Assembly: GCA_027943335.1 (NCBI GenBank)
Contig: BSBK01006345.1
Span: 62,001 to 126,000, forward strand
Length of the DNA stretch: 64,000 nucleotides
Source of the DNA: Chamaecyparis obtusa
Lineage: Eukaryota > Streptophyta > Pinopsida > Cupressales > Cupressaceae
Direction of reading: 5' to 3'
The notes beneath the pieces were generated by a model. That model saw only the letters and a program-made list of their open reading frames with translations. It was not told the origin of the DNA and made no database searches. Shown here piece by piece: positions 1 through 12,230 of this stretch (the stretch's first letter is position 1; each line of letters begins with the position of its first letter). A program made the position numbers and the translations under genes.

Positions 1-555
1 CAAATATCTCTATTTATACTAAATGTTTGATGTATATTTGTATACAAGTTAGAAATATAAGTCAAAGAGCGATACAAAAAATACTGACTATTGAAAGAGA
101 CTGATTCAATAACCAACTGAATGGGAGAAAGCCATGCTTCACTTCTGGTTCCAAAATTTAGAAACTTAATTAACAGGCATTTAGATATACTATACCCATT
201 TCATTTCCATAACCATATTGGACTGAAATGTTCTATTAACGATCTACTTGAGCCCTTTAATATCATATCTTTAGAGTATGTCCATATAAAAGGAGTTTTT
301 TTACAAAATTATAGTAATAATCCATATTGATAGTTCATACTATGACAAAAATTACTAATCCTAATTTGTCTATCTTGGCGCTATTTTAATCATTTTCCTG
401 AATGCGTTCCTGAAGATTATGTGGGTCCTGTGCCAGAGTAATGAAATTGTCCAATCCTTCCGCTTCAATGTAATCTTCAAGCTAGCTTTCCTGAGTCGGG
501 TTACTGATCTGGAAGAAGTTCATAAAAAAGTTCAGATCCAGGAGTAGGAGAGTTG
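1..555. other. Unassigned AT-rich left flank
   Basis: I see no recognisable coding domain, RNA or terminal repeat here. A 69-codon open frame at 121-330 (+) has no motif I know and its composition is that of AT-rich spacer. The block may be the decayed 5' part of the copia element that becomes recognisable from about 556, but upstream integrase or gag motifs could not be found in any frame. Confidence 0.5.
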
Positions 556-2362
556 ATTGTAGGGAAAGAAACACACATGCATTGGAGAGAAGTAGTAAAT
601 AGTGTAGTATACACAATGAACAAAGTACAGGTTAGAGAAGGAAAAATCAAGACACTCTAAATTATGGTATGGTGAAACTACTACTATTAGCTATTTTAGA
701 ATTTTTGGTAGAAAGTGTTTTATCAAAAGAGATGATGGCATAGTGAAATTTGATGCTCAAAGTGATGAAGGAATATTCCTTGGGTATTCCACTAAAAGAA
801 AAGTATATCCATGTTAAAATTTGAGAACTAAGAAAATGATTGAGAGTGTGAATGTCATAATTGATGAAAGGTTTCAAGTACAAGAAAGAACATGCGAAAT
901 CAATCCTTATAATCTAGATTTGGAATGGTTTGAAAATGAGATATTTCAGAGCAATCAAAATTAGCTTCAAATAGGGAAAGGTCAGGAAGAAGTACATGAA
1001 CAACTGCAAGAGGATTTGTTGCCAAGAAGTGACAGATGTAAATATGAGTGAACTAGGAGTGTTCAAGACACCTAAGTATGTTGTGAAGAATCATCCACAA
1101 GATCAGATCATTCGAGGTGAGAGTATAGGTACTAGGACAAGGTCGCAATTTAGAAATGTAGTTTGTTTGATCTTGCAAGTTGAGCCAAAGATACTTGACT
1201 AGGCTTGCAATGATGAGCATTGGATTAAGGAAATGAGAGAAGAATTGGGTCAAATTGAGAAAAAAACAACACTTAGGAATTGGTCCCAAGACCTAAAGAC
1301 AAGAATGTCATTGACACAAAGTGGGTTTTCAGAAACAAAATGAATGAAGGTGGAGTTGTGATTATGAATAAAGCCAGATTAGTGTGTAAGGGATACTCAC
1401 AACAAGAAGGAATTGATTTTGAGGAGACCTTTCCACCAATGGCGAGTATAGAGGTAGCTAGGTTATCCTTTTCCTATGTCGCATACAAATATTTTAAGAT
1501 GTATCAGATTGATGCCAAGTTCACATTTCTGAATGGTGATTTGGAAGAAGAAGTTTACATTGAGCAACCTTATGGTTTTCTTATGATAGGTGATAGAAAT
1601 ATGGTTCGCATATTAAAGAAAGTATTATATGGATTGAAGCAAGCTCCAAGGGCTTGGTATGCAAGGTTGGACAAGTATTTACTACATCTTGGTTTCAAGA
1701 AGTGTAGTGCAGATGGTAATTTATGTTTAAGATGCAATAATGAAGATACTTTGATAATAGAAGTATTTGGTGATGACATTATATTTGGGGTAATGATGCT
1801 ATGTGTAACAAGTTTACAGAATAAATGAAAGGTAAGTTTGAGATGTCAATGATAGGGGAGATGAAATTCTTTCTGGGATTGCAAATAAATAAGAACAAAG
1901 ATGAGATTTTTATATAACAAAGAAAGTATCTAAAAGAGTTGTTGAAAAAATTTGGCATGGATGGAAGTAAACTAGTTGGAACTCCTATGGTGACAAGGAG
2001 TAAGTTATCCATTTAAGATGGGGCAAAGAATGTACCTCAAAAATAGTACAAATCAATGATTGGTGGGCTTCAATATCTAACACATACTAGACCTGATATT
2101 GCTAATGCAATTGGAATTGTTGCTAGATTTTAGGTAGATCCAAAGTATACACATTTTGTAGCAATAAAAAGGATATTCAGATACCTCAAGGGCTCAATTG
2201 AATTAGGATTGTGGTATGATAGATCAGTCAACTTCACATTGAATGTTTACAGTGATGCAGATTGGGTAGGATGTGTAGATGACAAGAAAAAAACTAGTGG
2301 AGAAGCCTTTTTCTTGGGAAGAAGTTGATCTCTTGGCTTAGCAAGAAGCATGACTGTGTATC
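556..2362 (+). pseudogene. Ty1/copia retrotransposon pol fragment (integrase end, RT, RNase H), decayed
   Basis: The fragment reads in order from the end of the copia integrase region to RNase H. Integrase-side motifs include ELWYG-like KLWYGETT near 660 and IFGRKCF at about 700. The reverse transcriptase runs from about 1290 with KWVFRNKMNE, RLVCKGYSQQEGIDF, the block QIDAKFTFLNGDLEEEVYIEQ, LYGLKQAPRAWYARLDKY, and the catalytic box as FGDDI instead of the usual YVDD. RNase H motifs follow to the end: GGLQYLTHTRPDIA, RYLKGSIELGL, SDADWVGC and SWLSKKHDCVS. Several in-frame stops and at least two frameshifts (about 660 and 1790) make it non-functional. Gag, protease, most of integrase and both LTRs are missing. 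Coding stops abruptly at about 2362, where a CACTA-type terminus starts. The last 15 nt could belong to either element. Confidence 0.93.
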
Positions 2363-2575
2363 CACTACTACATTTGACCCTAGTTTTTTACCAACATTTT
2401 CGACGAACTTGCAAAATGGTTTTTCTTAGTAAGAATTTAGGAGGAAAACTTTGATTTTTTTAATCCATGCATGTGTTCGTCTAAATTTCTACGACTAGGG
2501 CAATTCGTCGAAGTTTAGATGAACATGGGCATAACTTAAAAAAAAGGTTTCATTTCAATTCATTATGTTGTGCAG
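2363..2575 (+). mobile_element. CACTA-type 5' terminus and subterminal palindrome
   Basis: The sequence CACTACTACATTTGACC at 2363 matches 16 of 17 positions of the terminal inverted repeat that opens the complete CACTA element at 34,972. Beyond the terminus the two loci share the same layout: a gaggaaaacttt-type stretch, a T-run, then an inverted repeat containing acatgggca-like and ttcgtcga-like arms, then an A-run and ttcatttcaattcat. The palindrome spans about 2475-2550. The insertion is into the copia RNase H frame. I could not find a matching 3' terminus with a CACTA-style 3-bp duplication, so the element is either truncated or its far end is diverged. Confidence 0.6.
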
Positions 2576-3719
2576 AAAAGAAGAGTAGTGCCATTACGCA
2601 CCAACGCCACAAACGCCTTGAACCGACCACCTGTAAGTGCACCCTAACTAAAGACAATCCTTTATTCAATAGATGTAATAGATGGTGTATTCAACATGAT
2701 TCATCATATAAGTGCATCATTCATTTCAAGCATTTTTTTAGCTTGTAAAATTGAAGTAGGTCAAAATTCTCCTAATTTGTGGTTTAGCATACCATTTTTT
2801 GTGAAACCTCTCTCAGGGATCCAAATGATGAGAGACATGGCTCTGTAAATAAACTGACTCAAATAGCAGGTACAGTGTTGCCAAGGTAAGGCTCACCAAA
2901 GTGTTGTAGGGGATCGCTTTAGGAAGTGACTACTGAGATCTGGGGCTATAATACCACTAGAATAAGGAGGCTAGCCGCTACCATAGAAGTTTAGAGTCTC
3001 AGAGGGAATCTTAGTTACAGAAGGGGCAATCATGAAGCCGCCTTATTGAAGGCCCATTGGTAAATTCAAGTATGGCTCTTGTGCCTAAATAAGGGTAAGT
3101 GCACCAAGATGGTGGATAGTTTAGTGGCTACAGAAAAAAATAAAAAATAAAATTTCATAACCCACACAGGTTATACAAAATTCAAAATACTAAAAAATGC
3201 GAATAGAACCTCAAAATGCGTATGAATTTTGAGGAACAAAAATGTTCCTCAAAATGCGTATGAGTTTTGAGGAACATTATGTTCCTCAAAACCTGCGGCT
3301 TTGGACCATTTCCAACACCATAAACGAAGGAATAGTTAATTGAGGAAGCCATTTTTTGCAAAATGTGAGCGTGTTTTGGTTCTATTTGTATTTTTCATCG
3401 ATTCACAACAATGGCATCTTGTCGAAAACATAAGATTTTAGTGTTTTAAATGTTTTTGTTTGTATTTTATTTTAAGTAGGGTTTTTCAATTAATTTTTTT
3501 TAAAAAAATTGATGTCAGATTCTACAAATACTTTCACAAAATGAAAAAGAAAACAAAAACCTCATGCACAAGAAACATAAGAAAATATTGAACATGAGAA
3601 ACAACCAAAACCACAAAATCCTCCTCCATAGCCACCGCCACCCGTAAACCCTTCATGTCCTCCATTAGATCATGTAGATTGGTCAACCTAGTCTTGACCA
3701 CCACTCAACCCCCACCTCG
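2576..3719. other. Spacer downstream of the CACTA terminus, with a short palindromic repeat
   Basis: No gene is recognised. About 3213-3294 holds alternating copies of a gaggaac/gttcctc motif around ctcaaaatgcgtatga, forming direct and inverted repeats that can fold. A proline-rich reading frame at about 3590-3720 leads into the ORF below and may be its upstream part after a frameshift. Confidence 0.45.
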
Positions 3720-5636
3720 ATGCTAAAAAGAATGGCCAATAGTGCAAATGAGGTTTTTAGAGACGTTAACAAATGGGGTTCATGGAGGGATAGGTGTCGA
3801 GCATTTTATGAGGATGGCTTGTCATATGATGAAGTGAAAAAGAAGGCCATTCTTAAAAGTGATTTATGTGTTCTTTTTATCGATCCTAGCACTAGTAACA
3901 CCCTAGAACTAAATACGACTTGTTTTCCTATACATTGGTGTGTTCACAATAGGATGAAATCATCTTTTGGAAATAGGTGGTATATGTTCTTTGACCAAGC
4001 ACCCTGTAATAATTGGGAGGTGCCTCTATATTTCTTGAGAAATCTATATTTCTTCAAAAAGCTATATTGTGAGTTTATCCTCGGTGAGAAGCCGAAGTAC
4101 TTTGACATCCGACAGTTCCAAGGTAGAGGGAGAGGCTCTACATAGGATAGACCTGGGGACCGTAGGGTGGTACAACCACAACATAGGAGGCCTCTAGCTA
4201 AAAAACCCATGGTTCGTGTTGCGGTCCCAATAGTTGTGAAGGAGTCCATAGATTTACAGACCCTTCATGTAGCTACATCATTGACTGATGTCATCATTGA
4301 GCATGGAACACAGTTTGTTGGAGCATAGGATAGATCAACACCTGTACCACCTCCATTGTCATAAGATGCAACATTTGCATCTTCACCCCTGCCACCTCCA
4401 TCATCATCAGATGCACCATTTGGATCAACCCAATCCATTGAGCATATGTGCCCCAATTGTCAGGGTATATGTGTTGGGGTAGATACTGACGCGAATGAGG
4501 ATAGTTTGACATCTCATTCATGTACATATTGCGGGTGTATATGTCATGCATTCAATGTTAAGGGTGAAACCCTCATAGACAACTTGATGACGATGGTAAT
4601 TTCTAGAGAGCAGAGACAAGTTTTTTTATTTTTGTTTTGACATGTTATTAATTAATCACCTAAATCTTATAAAAGTAAATAATTTTTTATTTAGAGAATA
4701 ATTGAAATTGATACATGAATAATATGCATTATAGGGTGTAGAAGGTGATACGAGCACACCACAGAGTGTTCGTTCGAGTAGACGTACACATACACATACA
4801 TGTGTAGCTTCGACACCTAAGGCAATTCTTTTAAAATATTCCTTAAAATGGAATTATTATGTATGTTTCAAAGTATATTTTGTTAATATATGCATATTTA
4901 TTTGGTGTTTTATAGGGCTTGTCGGTTGCTCAGATTTCTGAACTTGATGATATCACCCTTTATGCCATTGACTTTGGTTTTGATTACTTTGCAATTAATA
5001 TTTTGCACATCTCTTGTTTGCAGTTTTAATTGATACATAGTGTTTCATACCAAAACCAAATATTGCCCCTAAGGTATGTATTTTTAGAAGTTTCATACCA
5101 AAACCATATGTTTTCTATATACCAAACCATAGAAATACCATGTTTTTTCTATGTATTTTTGGTATATTATTTTTTCAATGTATTTTTAGAGGTTTCATAC
5201 AAAAACCATATGTTTTTCTATGTGTTTCATACCAAAACCAAATATTACCCCAAATATTGAGAGGTTTGAGTTTCGGTATGTATTTTTTATATATACATGT
5301 TAAACATAGTGTTTCATGTAACTTGATTTCATTTTATTTTACCTGTTATAGCCCTCTTCACAACCTCCCATGGATCCTCTACCTTTATATTTTTTTAAGA
5401 GTCCAGCTCATGCAAGATTGGGACCATCAACTTTAGGGAATGACCCAATTGTAGAAGAAATAGATGAGGTAACCAACAATTCAACTTCTAACATATTACA
5501 ATAATATATTTAGTTATTTTGATGTTATTTTGAGAAAAGATACGTGATTTAGCATTTGAATTGTTCTTGTGTAGTCACCTAGTGAGCCACCTACTTCTTT
5601 GAAGAGGCTCAATTTCGATGATCCAGTAGAGTCATA
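3720..5636 (+). pseudogene. Unrecognised multi-exon ORF with cysteine-rich motif, probably transposon-borne
   Basis: A 141-codon frame opens at 3720 with aromatic- and charge-rich sequence (NKWGSWRDRCRAFYEDGLS) and ends at a TAG at 4143-4145. Past this stop the coding character continues with a serine/proline-rich stretch and a cysteine-rich segment at about 4440-4550 (CPNCQG, then CTYCGCICHAFN), which could bind zinc. Short downstream segments framed by plausible GT and AG ends (about 4740, 4915, 5350 and 5575) finish with a peptide SPSEPPTSLKRLNFDD and a stop at about 5636. A similar end (SPSRGVKRTSYHLDD) appears at about 45,930, supporting a repeated gene family. I do not recognise the family. 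Location behind a CACTA terminus suggests a transposon accessory ORF, but this is inference. Confidence 0.45.
5029..5320. repeat. Short direct repeats of a tttcataccaaaacca motif
   Basis: Four to five diverged copies of tttcataccaaaacca, alternating with tatgtatttttaga-like spacers, lie in what appears to be an intron of the multi-exon ORF around them. The copies are short, imperfect and AT-rich. Confidence 0.7.
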
Positions 5637-7497
5637 GATATTGATAGAGATATATAGATCTAGTTATGGTTATTGAACGACCAAATTTAGTATATATTCA
5701 ATATTTTTATTGTATATATCAACCTTGACATAGTCGATGCCACATTTTTCTAACTCTATTATTAACTTGGCATGTATGCCATTCATATGTGCCAAATTAT
5801 TGTTCATTTTGATATATATCAAACTTGATATTCGATCCAATTTGTTATTTGTTCATTATTAGTATGTAAATATGCTTGTGTGTATGTAATCATTTGTAGG
5901 ATTTATGCCTTAAGTATATTCATGTGTATTCAAGTACATTCTTCATAATCTAAATTCATGTGTACAGGCTACGTGCACGACTTAAGTGAATTCATGTGTA
6001 TGCTTTGTAATCCATGTGGTACATATATGCTTCCCGACTTAAGAAAATTTATGTGTACTTTTTATGTGCTACGCATGTTCATATAAATGTAATTCATCAT
6101 TTAAGTGAATTCATACTTTATGTGATACATTGTATTCATGTGTATTTGATGCTCTCAACCAAGAAAATCCTTCAAAGTTCACTTCACAAATCCGATGATC
6201 ACCTTGTCAAATAAACTCTTCTAAAATGTATCATGTTAGAACTCTATTATACATGTCGAAGATACATCATTCTATGAGAATCAATAAGAACATTAATGAA
6301 ATAATCCTTCTACATCAAGATTTTGTCAAACTGTTATTGAGAAAATAATGACCTATCATTCTAGGTACCAAACCCTCCTTTCTAGGGTCTCTTGGCTAGG
6401 GCTTGTTCACAAAGACCCTTGCAAATATCTTTAGATCCACCCAATGGATATAACACATCCCTATGGACCCCAATAGTATATATCCATCAAAAAATATACT
6501 CATCCTTTGGATTATATGCTCGCAACAATGACTGGTGCTACTTCATGCACCTTGAATCAACATTTACCACCATTTCTGGTCTCTCCACCACCATATCTTG
6601 CATATCCCTGCAACCAAACATTATTATACAAGACACCAATTAATTCCTTTCCTTTGAATGCTAATGAAATGATGGAATAAAATCATGGAAGTGATAACAA
6701 GACAATAGACAATCAATTTACTCTATTTCCAATCACAAACATAATCTACAATGCATTCAAATGCCCTGGTTTAATGATTGTACCCACAGGCCAGTGAACC
6801 AGTTTATAAGAATATTAATTTGTTTATTAATTTGGAACCATTTACATTGGTTCACTATCACACCATTCTACATACTAAACCATACTCATGTGGATCTCCT
6901 CTAATAGATCCCCAAACACTCTAAAACTGGCAACTAACTCTAAAACTGTCTACAACAGTCACAAAACAATTGTTAACAATTACAAGTTTTTTAAAAAGGT
7001 TTTCAAGTTGTCAACTACCTTTGTCAACTCGACCCTCACAAGACATATCTTTTCTTAGATCCTTGTCTAAGGCTTAAACACTCTATCTCAAACCAAATAT
7101 TGCCCCTAAGGTCATCTAGACCTCATAGTGACCCTTAAGGCTTACTTTGCCAATAAGGCACTATTACATCATTTTAGCACATTTAGTGTATTTATATCAT
7201 TTTAATGGCTCTATTGACCACATTAAAATCAATGTCAACCTTCAAGGTCTTTATCAATATTACACAATGATCATCAAAACATGACAAACATGTTTTAAAC
7301 ACATTTAAATAACCATCCTTGGTCTCTTTACATTTGTAAATGACCCTTTATGGTCATGTCCCCATCTTCATTGGAGCATAAACATATTTTCATTGTGGGT
7401 ACAAACCAATAATTCCATCACGTCTGGTTGAGAAGGTTTACCCTAGGAATGGTCCCACTTTGTCTCTTGACACACCAGAACGTTCACCGACATACCT
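5637..7497. other. AT-rich spacer, nothing recognised
   Basis: Open frames in this stretch are short, lack motifs and have spacer-like composition. The segment 5850-6150 repeats variants of attcatgtgta. From about 6890 the text is rich in short runs such as acaattgttaacaattac. No terminal repeats with target duplication were found, so the origin is unknown. Confidence 0.4.
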
Positions 7498-10145
7498 AAT
7501 GGTGCTTAGTGGACCTTGGGGACACTTTGGTCTAGCATGGTCATGAACGTTCTAGTGAATCTGTGGTCAAAATAAGGTTCTCACTAGCATTTACCCATCC
7601 AACGGGAGATAATGGTGTAGACTATTCAGTTATACAATAGACGGTGTGGAAGATACCCGATGGTGCAACTTTCAACTGACCCTCACTGCAAGTTTTGGCA
7701 TCAAGGGAAATTGCTATGCAAAATTCAAAAAAAATGAATCTCCCAAAATGGAGAGAGGTTATTGTAGGCCTCAGAAATATGGTCATGTAGCATCTCATAG
7801 TTTTCCAATACATGTCTCATAACGTCCAAGATACAAGCCTCCAAAGATTGCTTCACAATGATGCCTAGTGCACCTTGGGGACACTTTGGTCTAGTATGGT
7901 TGCAAACGTTCTAGTCACTCCGTGATCAAAACACACTTGTCACTAGCATTTACCCACCCAACCGGAGCTAATTGTGTAGACCATTTGGTGCTAGAATGAA
8001 CGGTTTGGAAGAAACCCATTGGTGCAACTTTCAATTGACCCTCATTGCAAGGTTTAGCATCAAGCGAGATTGGCATGCCAAATTCAAACAAATTTGAATC
8101 TCTCAGAATGAAGAGAGTTTATTGTGGGCCTAAAAAACATGGCCCTGTAGCATCTTACATTTTGTCGATACTTCTCACGGGGTCCGAGATATGAGTCTCA
8201 AAAGATCAGTTCCCAATCATGCTTAGTGCACCTTGGGGACACTTTGGTCTGGCATGGTAGCAAATGTTCTAGTGACTTCATGGTCAAAACGGGGTTGACA
8301 CTAGCATTTACCCACCCAATTGGAGCTAATGGCGCATACCATTTGGTGAAAGGATGAATGGTTTGGAAGAAACGCAGTGGTGCAACTTTTAACTGACCCT
8401 CCTTGCAAGTTTTGGCATCAAGCGAGAGTGGCATGCCAAATTCAAAACAATTCAAATCTTTGAGAAAAAAGAGAGGTTATTGTAGGCCTTAGAAACATAG
8501 TCTTGTAGGATCTAATGGTTTGTCGATACCTCTTATGGAGTCTGATATATGAGCCTTGAAAGATTGCTGCCCAATCGTGCTTACTGCACCTTGGGGACAC
8601 TTTGGTCTGACATGGTTGTGAATGTTCTAGTGACTCCGTGGTCAAAATGGGGTTGTCACTAGCGTTTACCCACCCAACCAAAGCTAATGATGCATATTGT
8701 TCGATATTGGGATGAACAGTTTGAAAGAAACCTAGTGGAGCAACTTCCAACTGATCCTCACTACAAGTTTTGGCATCAAGCGAGATTCGCATGCTAAATT
8801 AAAAAAAAAAAAAGAATCTCCCAGAATGGAGAGAGGTTATTGTATGCCTCAAAAATATGGTCTTGTATGATCTCACATTTTTTTAATATCTCTCATAGGG
8901 TCTGAGATATGAGCCTCAAAATATCATTTCCCAATGCTACTTAATGCACCTTGGGGACACTTTGGTCTGACATGGTCGCGAACATTCTATTGACTCTATG
9001 GTCAAAATGGGAATGTCACTAGTGTAACCCAGCCAAACAGACCTAATGGTATAGATTGTTTGGTGCCAGGATGAACGGTTTGAAGAAACCCAGTGACGCA
9101 ACTTTGAACTGACCCTCATTACAAGTTTTGGCATCAAGCAAGATTGGCATGCCAAATTAAAAAAAAATTAAATCTTCAAGAATGGAGAGAGGTTATTGTA
9201 GGCCTCATAAACACGGTTGTGTAGCATCTCATAGTTTTCCAATACCTCTCATGGGGTCAGAGATACAAGTCTCCATAGATCGTTGCCCAGTCATGCTTAG
9301 TGCACCTTGGGGACACTTTGGTCCGACATGGTCACAAACTTTCTAGTGACTCTATGATCAAAACAGGGTTGTTACTAGAGTTTACCCACCCAACCAAAGC
9401 TAATGGTGCAGAATTTTTGGTGCCAAGATGAATGGTTTGGAAGAAACCCAGTGGTACAACTTTCAACTGACCCTCAGTGCATGTTTTGGCGTCAAGTGAG
9501 CTTGGCATGCCAAATTTAAAAAAATTGAATCTCCCAGAATGGAGAGTGGTTATTTTAGGCCTCAAAAACATAATCTTGTAGAATCTCATGGTTTTGTGAT
9601 ACCTCTCACGGGGTCCGAGATACGAGCCTCGAAAGATCACTTTCCAATGGTGCTTAGTACACATTAGGGACACTTTGGTCTAGTATGGTCATGAATGTTC
9701 TAGTGATTCCCTGGTCGAAACGAGGTTGTCACTATTGTTTATGCGCCCAACTAGAGACAATGACGCAAACCATTCGGTGCTAGGACAAATGGTTTGGAAG
9801 AAACCTAGTGGTGCAACTTTCAACTGAGCCTCACTGCAAGTTTTGGTTTCAAGCGAGATTGGAATGCCAAATTAAAAAAAAATTGAATCTACCAGAATGG
9901 AGAGAGGTTATTGTTGGATTCAGAAACACGGTCCTATAGCATCTCACAGTTTGCCAATACCTCTCATGGTGTACGAGATACGAGCCTCAAAAGATCATTT
10001 CCTAATGGTGCTTAGTGCACTTTGGGCAAACTTTGGTTCGGCATGTTCGCGAACGTTCTAGCGACTCTGTGGGAACAATAGGGTTGTCATTAACGATTAC
10101 CCACCCAACTGGAGCTAATGGAGTAGATCGTTCAATACCAAAATG
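7498..10145. repeat. Tandem array, about 7.4 units of 358 bp
   Basis: The anchor ccttggggacactttgg recurs at 7514, 7873, 8231, 8589, 8949 and 9305, with diverged versions near 9662 and 10,019, giving spacings of 356-360 bp. Within each unit the same blocks recur in order: a ccttgg-ggacac block, a tcactag-gtttaccc block, a block around tggtgcaactttcaactgac, a gttttggcatcaag block, a gagagaggttattgtaggcc block and a gagatacgagcctc block. Units differ by scattered substitutions and small indels. On the minus strand a common frame of about 113-119 codons is open in several units (for example 9332-9673 and 8442-8792), always containing SLDAKTC, FFQTVH, GWVNAS and FLRPTITSL. Because the period is not a fixed multiple of three, no continuous array-wide frame exists. 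Confidence 0.95.
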
Positions 10146-10699
10146 CAATCTTTCAACACTATCCCTTCGCCATAGGGAATCACCATTTTAATTTAGATAC
10201 ATTTGACCAATTTTGACTCAATGAATCCAAATATTAAATCATTTGATGATACAAATGTATGTAGAATTAAGACAATACACGTGTAAGGATGCAAAATTAA
10301 GACAATACAAATATAAGGATACAAAATTCATAGTAAGGAATCACAATTTCTGCTCTTTACATGGTATTAAGACGATACAAATGTAAGGATACAAAATTAA
10401 ATATGTTATTATAATTAAATGGTACAAATTAGGATATACAAAATGTGGGCTCTTAATATTTGCAAATTAGCCCCATGGGCACTTTTATATTTCAATTTTT
10501 GCATCTAATATGCATGATGAAGCTCATTATTGTTTATATATACAAAATTTTGTATCTAAATATGCACATTATAGTCGATTGTTGTTTTTATATACAAAAT
10601 TTGGCATGCAAATATGCACATTATAGCTCATATGCACATAGAATCATATAAAAATTATTAAAATCATTCTACCATATTATAGAATTAACCATCGTTATG
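10146..10699. other. AT-rich spacer with short dispersed repeats
   Basis: Between 10,250 and 10,440 the motif aagacaatacaaatgtaaggatacaaaatt appears in three or four variants. A second short repeat (tatacaaaatttg with tatgcacattatag) lies at 10,530-10,630. No coding signal was found. It may be the 3' flank of the minus-strand transposase relic that starts at about 10,700. Confidence 0.5.
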
Positions 10700-12230
10700 G
10701 CCCAAAATCAATCAAGTGAATCTTTTGGATCAACTCTAACCATTATTGTGTCAAGTATTGTCTCATGGTCATATTCATGAACTTTCCACAAATTCTTGTT
10801 AAGAGGTCTACCATGATATTTAATCAATTGAATATTTGTTGCAACAACAAGCTTAGAGTAATTAAGAATGTGTCCATGTGTCTCAAAGTTTTCAAATAAC
10901 CAGGCGTTAGAATTCTTGATAGGGTACCTGTATTTTATTATAAAAATATGTTAATTCTAATATCAATACAAAGTGTAATAAATTGAGTTTAAGAGGTCTC
11001 AAAAAAACTCAACACAAAAATAGTACCTACTAAGCCATGTGCATGTCACAATAGAGAAACCTATTGGGTACTCAATACTCTCTCCATCAGTGACTGTAGT
11101 TGTCAATTTCTTTTTGACGTCAATACAATGACACACAAATTAATTTGTTCCTTCTTCATTGTTCTCATATTCAATGACTGCATATACATGACCTGCATTT
11201 AGTAGAAGACTATAAGTTAATACTAAAATAAACATAAATAACTAATAAATTGACCTTAAAATTCATACAAGATGAGAAAAATAATTCACTAAGTAATAAA
11301 TTGATAAATTACCTGGTTCAACTACGTTAGATACATGCAGGTCAAAATCCTTTGATGCTTCCATTTGGTTTAGTTGTAGTGCTCGAGGAAGTTGATATGT
11401 ATCTAGGGTTTGTAAAGGTCTACAAGACCATTGGTCAACCCACTATTTTGATTCACATTCATCGTGCAAAACTAGTTACACGAAGAGGAAAAATATGCAA
11501 TCTATCTAGTATACATAGCTAATGATGTTGCATTTGAACTTCTAAATGAATGTATGTCTCTTGATCCTATAAGTGTACAATAATATAAATAGTTTTTAAT
11601 GTTAGATTCATGTATTAACCAAAAAAATATGGAAACCATAGACTTACGTGCATTACCTGGTCCCATCATAGAATTACACTATTGCACAATTGTTTCTACA
11701 TCTATTAACACTGCACCACCTTCATACTTCAATTCCTCTCTAGTAAGAGCTCTTTTCACACGTGATCCTACACCATCATGCTCTCCCTTTCCATGACCCG
11801 CCTTAGTGAAATTCCAAAAATGTTGCACACCACTTGTCACATGCATCCTAGTCAACCAGTAGAACATCCTTGCACTCTTGAATTGTGAGGTGCAATTGTC
11901 TGACCATATTAAGTGTTGGTTGTATCTTATACTTCTTTCCCTTAAAATTTCATAGAAAACTTTAAAGAATCCTTGTACCAACCCTAAGGAATGTGTACTA
12001 TCATCGCTGATATAGAAGTGATACTCTCTTATAACATTTATGTCCTCCTCTGTGCTATCATGTGCATGCATGAATACAATGTGTCTAAAAATTGTAACTT
12101 GTTTAGAGTGATAATACATAGGTTGTACTTCATTTTGAGGTTTTAGTGTATAATTCTCTACAAAATCAATGACAGAGACTATACTACCAAGTGGGAAAGT
12201 GTCCTTAGACCAATTATTTAATCACCTTTG
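10700..12230 (-). pseudogene. Sola-like DNA transposase relic, intron-poor copy
   Basis: Read on the minus strand from about 12,200, the protein gives FPLGSIVSVIDFVENYTL, then FYISDDSTHSLG, HLIWSDNCTSQFKSAR, HFWNF, GHGKGEHDGVGSRVKRALT, a degenerate C..W....W segment near 11,440, then EGTNYFVCHC and YPIGFSIVTCTWL near 11,090, and a tail ending at about 10,710. Every block matches, in the same order, the transposase at 24,393-27,584. The acidic positions in DFVENY and WSDN and the GKGEHDG box are present, so the core was once active-like. Stops and frame breaks show decay. The two introns that split the equivalent core in the other copy are absent here, whereas an intron at about 11,197-11,311 occurs at the same protein position in both. 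No terminal repeats were found around this copy. Assignment to Sola is from recalled family features and is less certain than the homology between the two copies. Confidence 0.82.

Noticed and set aside
5053..7115. Identical 20-mer ccaaatattgcccctaaggt at about 5053 and 7096
   Set aside because: The match ends sharply on both sides and no larger shared unit could be found; it may be chance or a very short relic.
7650..9700. Recurring cactagc-gtttaccc blocks in the 358-bp units, resembling CACTA ends
   Set aside because: They lie in the middle of each repeat unit, are not inverted, and have no flanking duplications.
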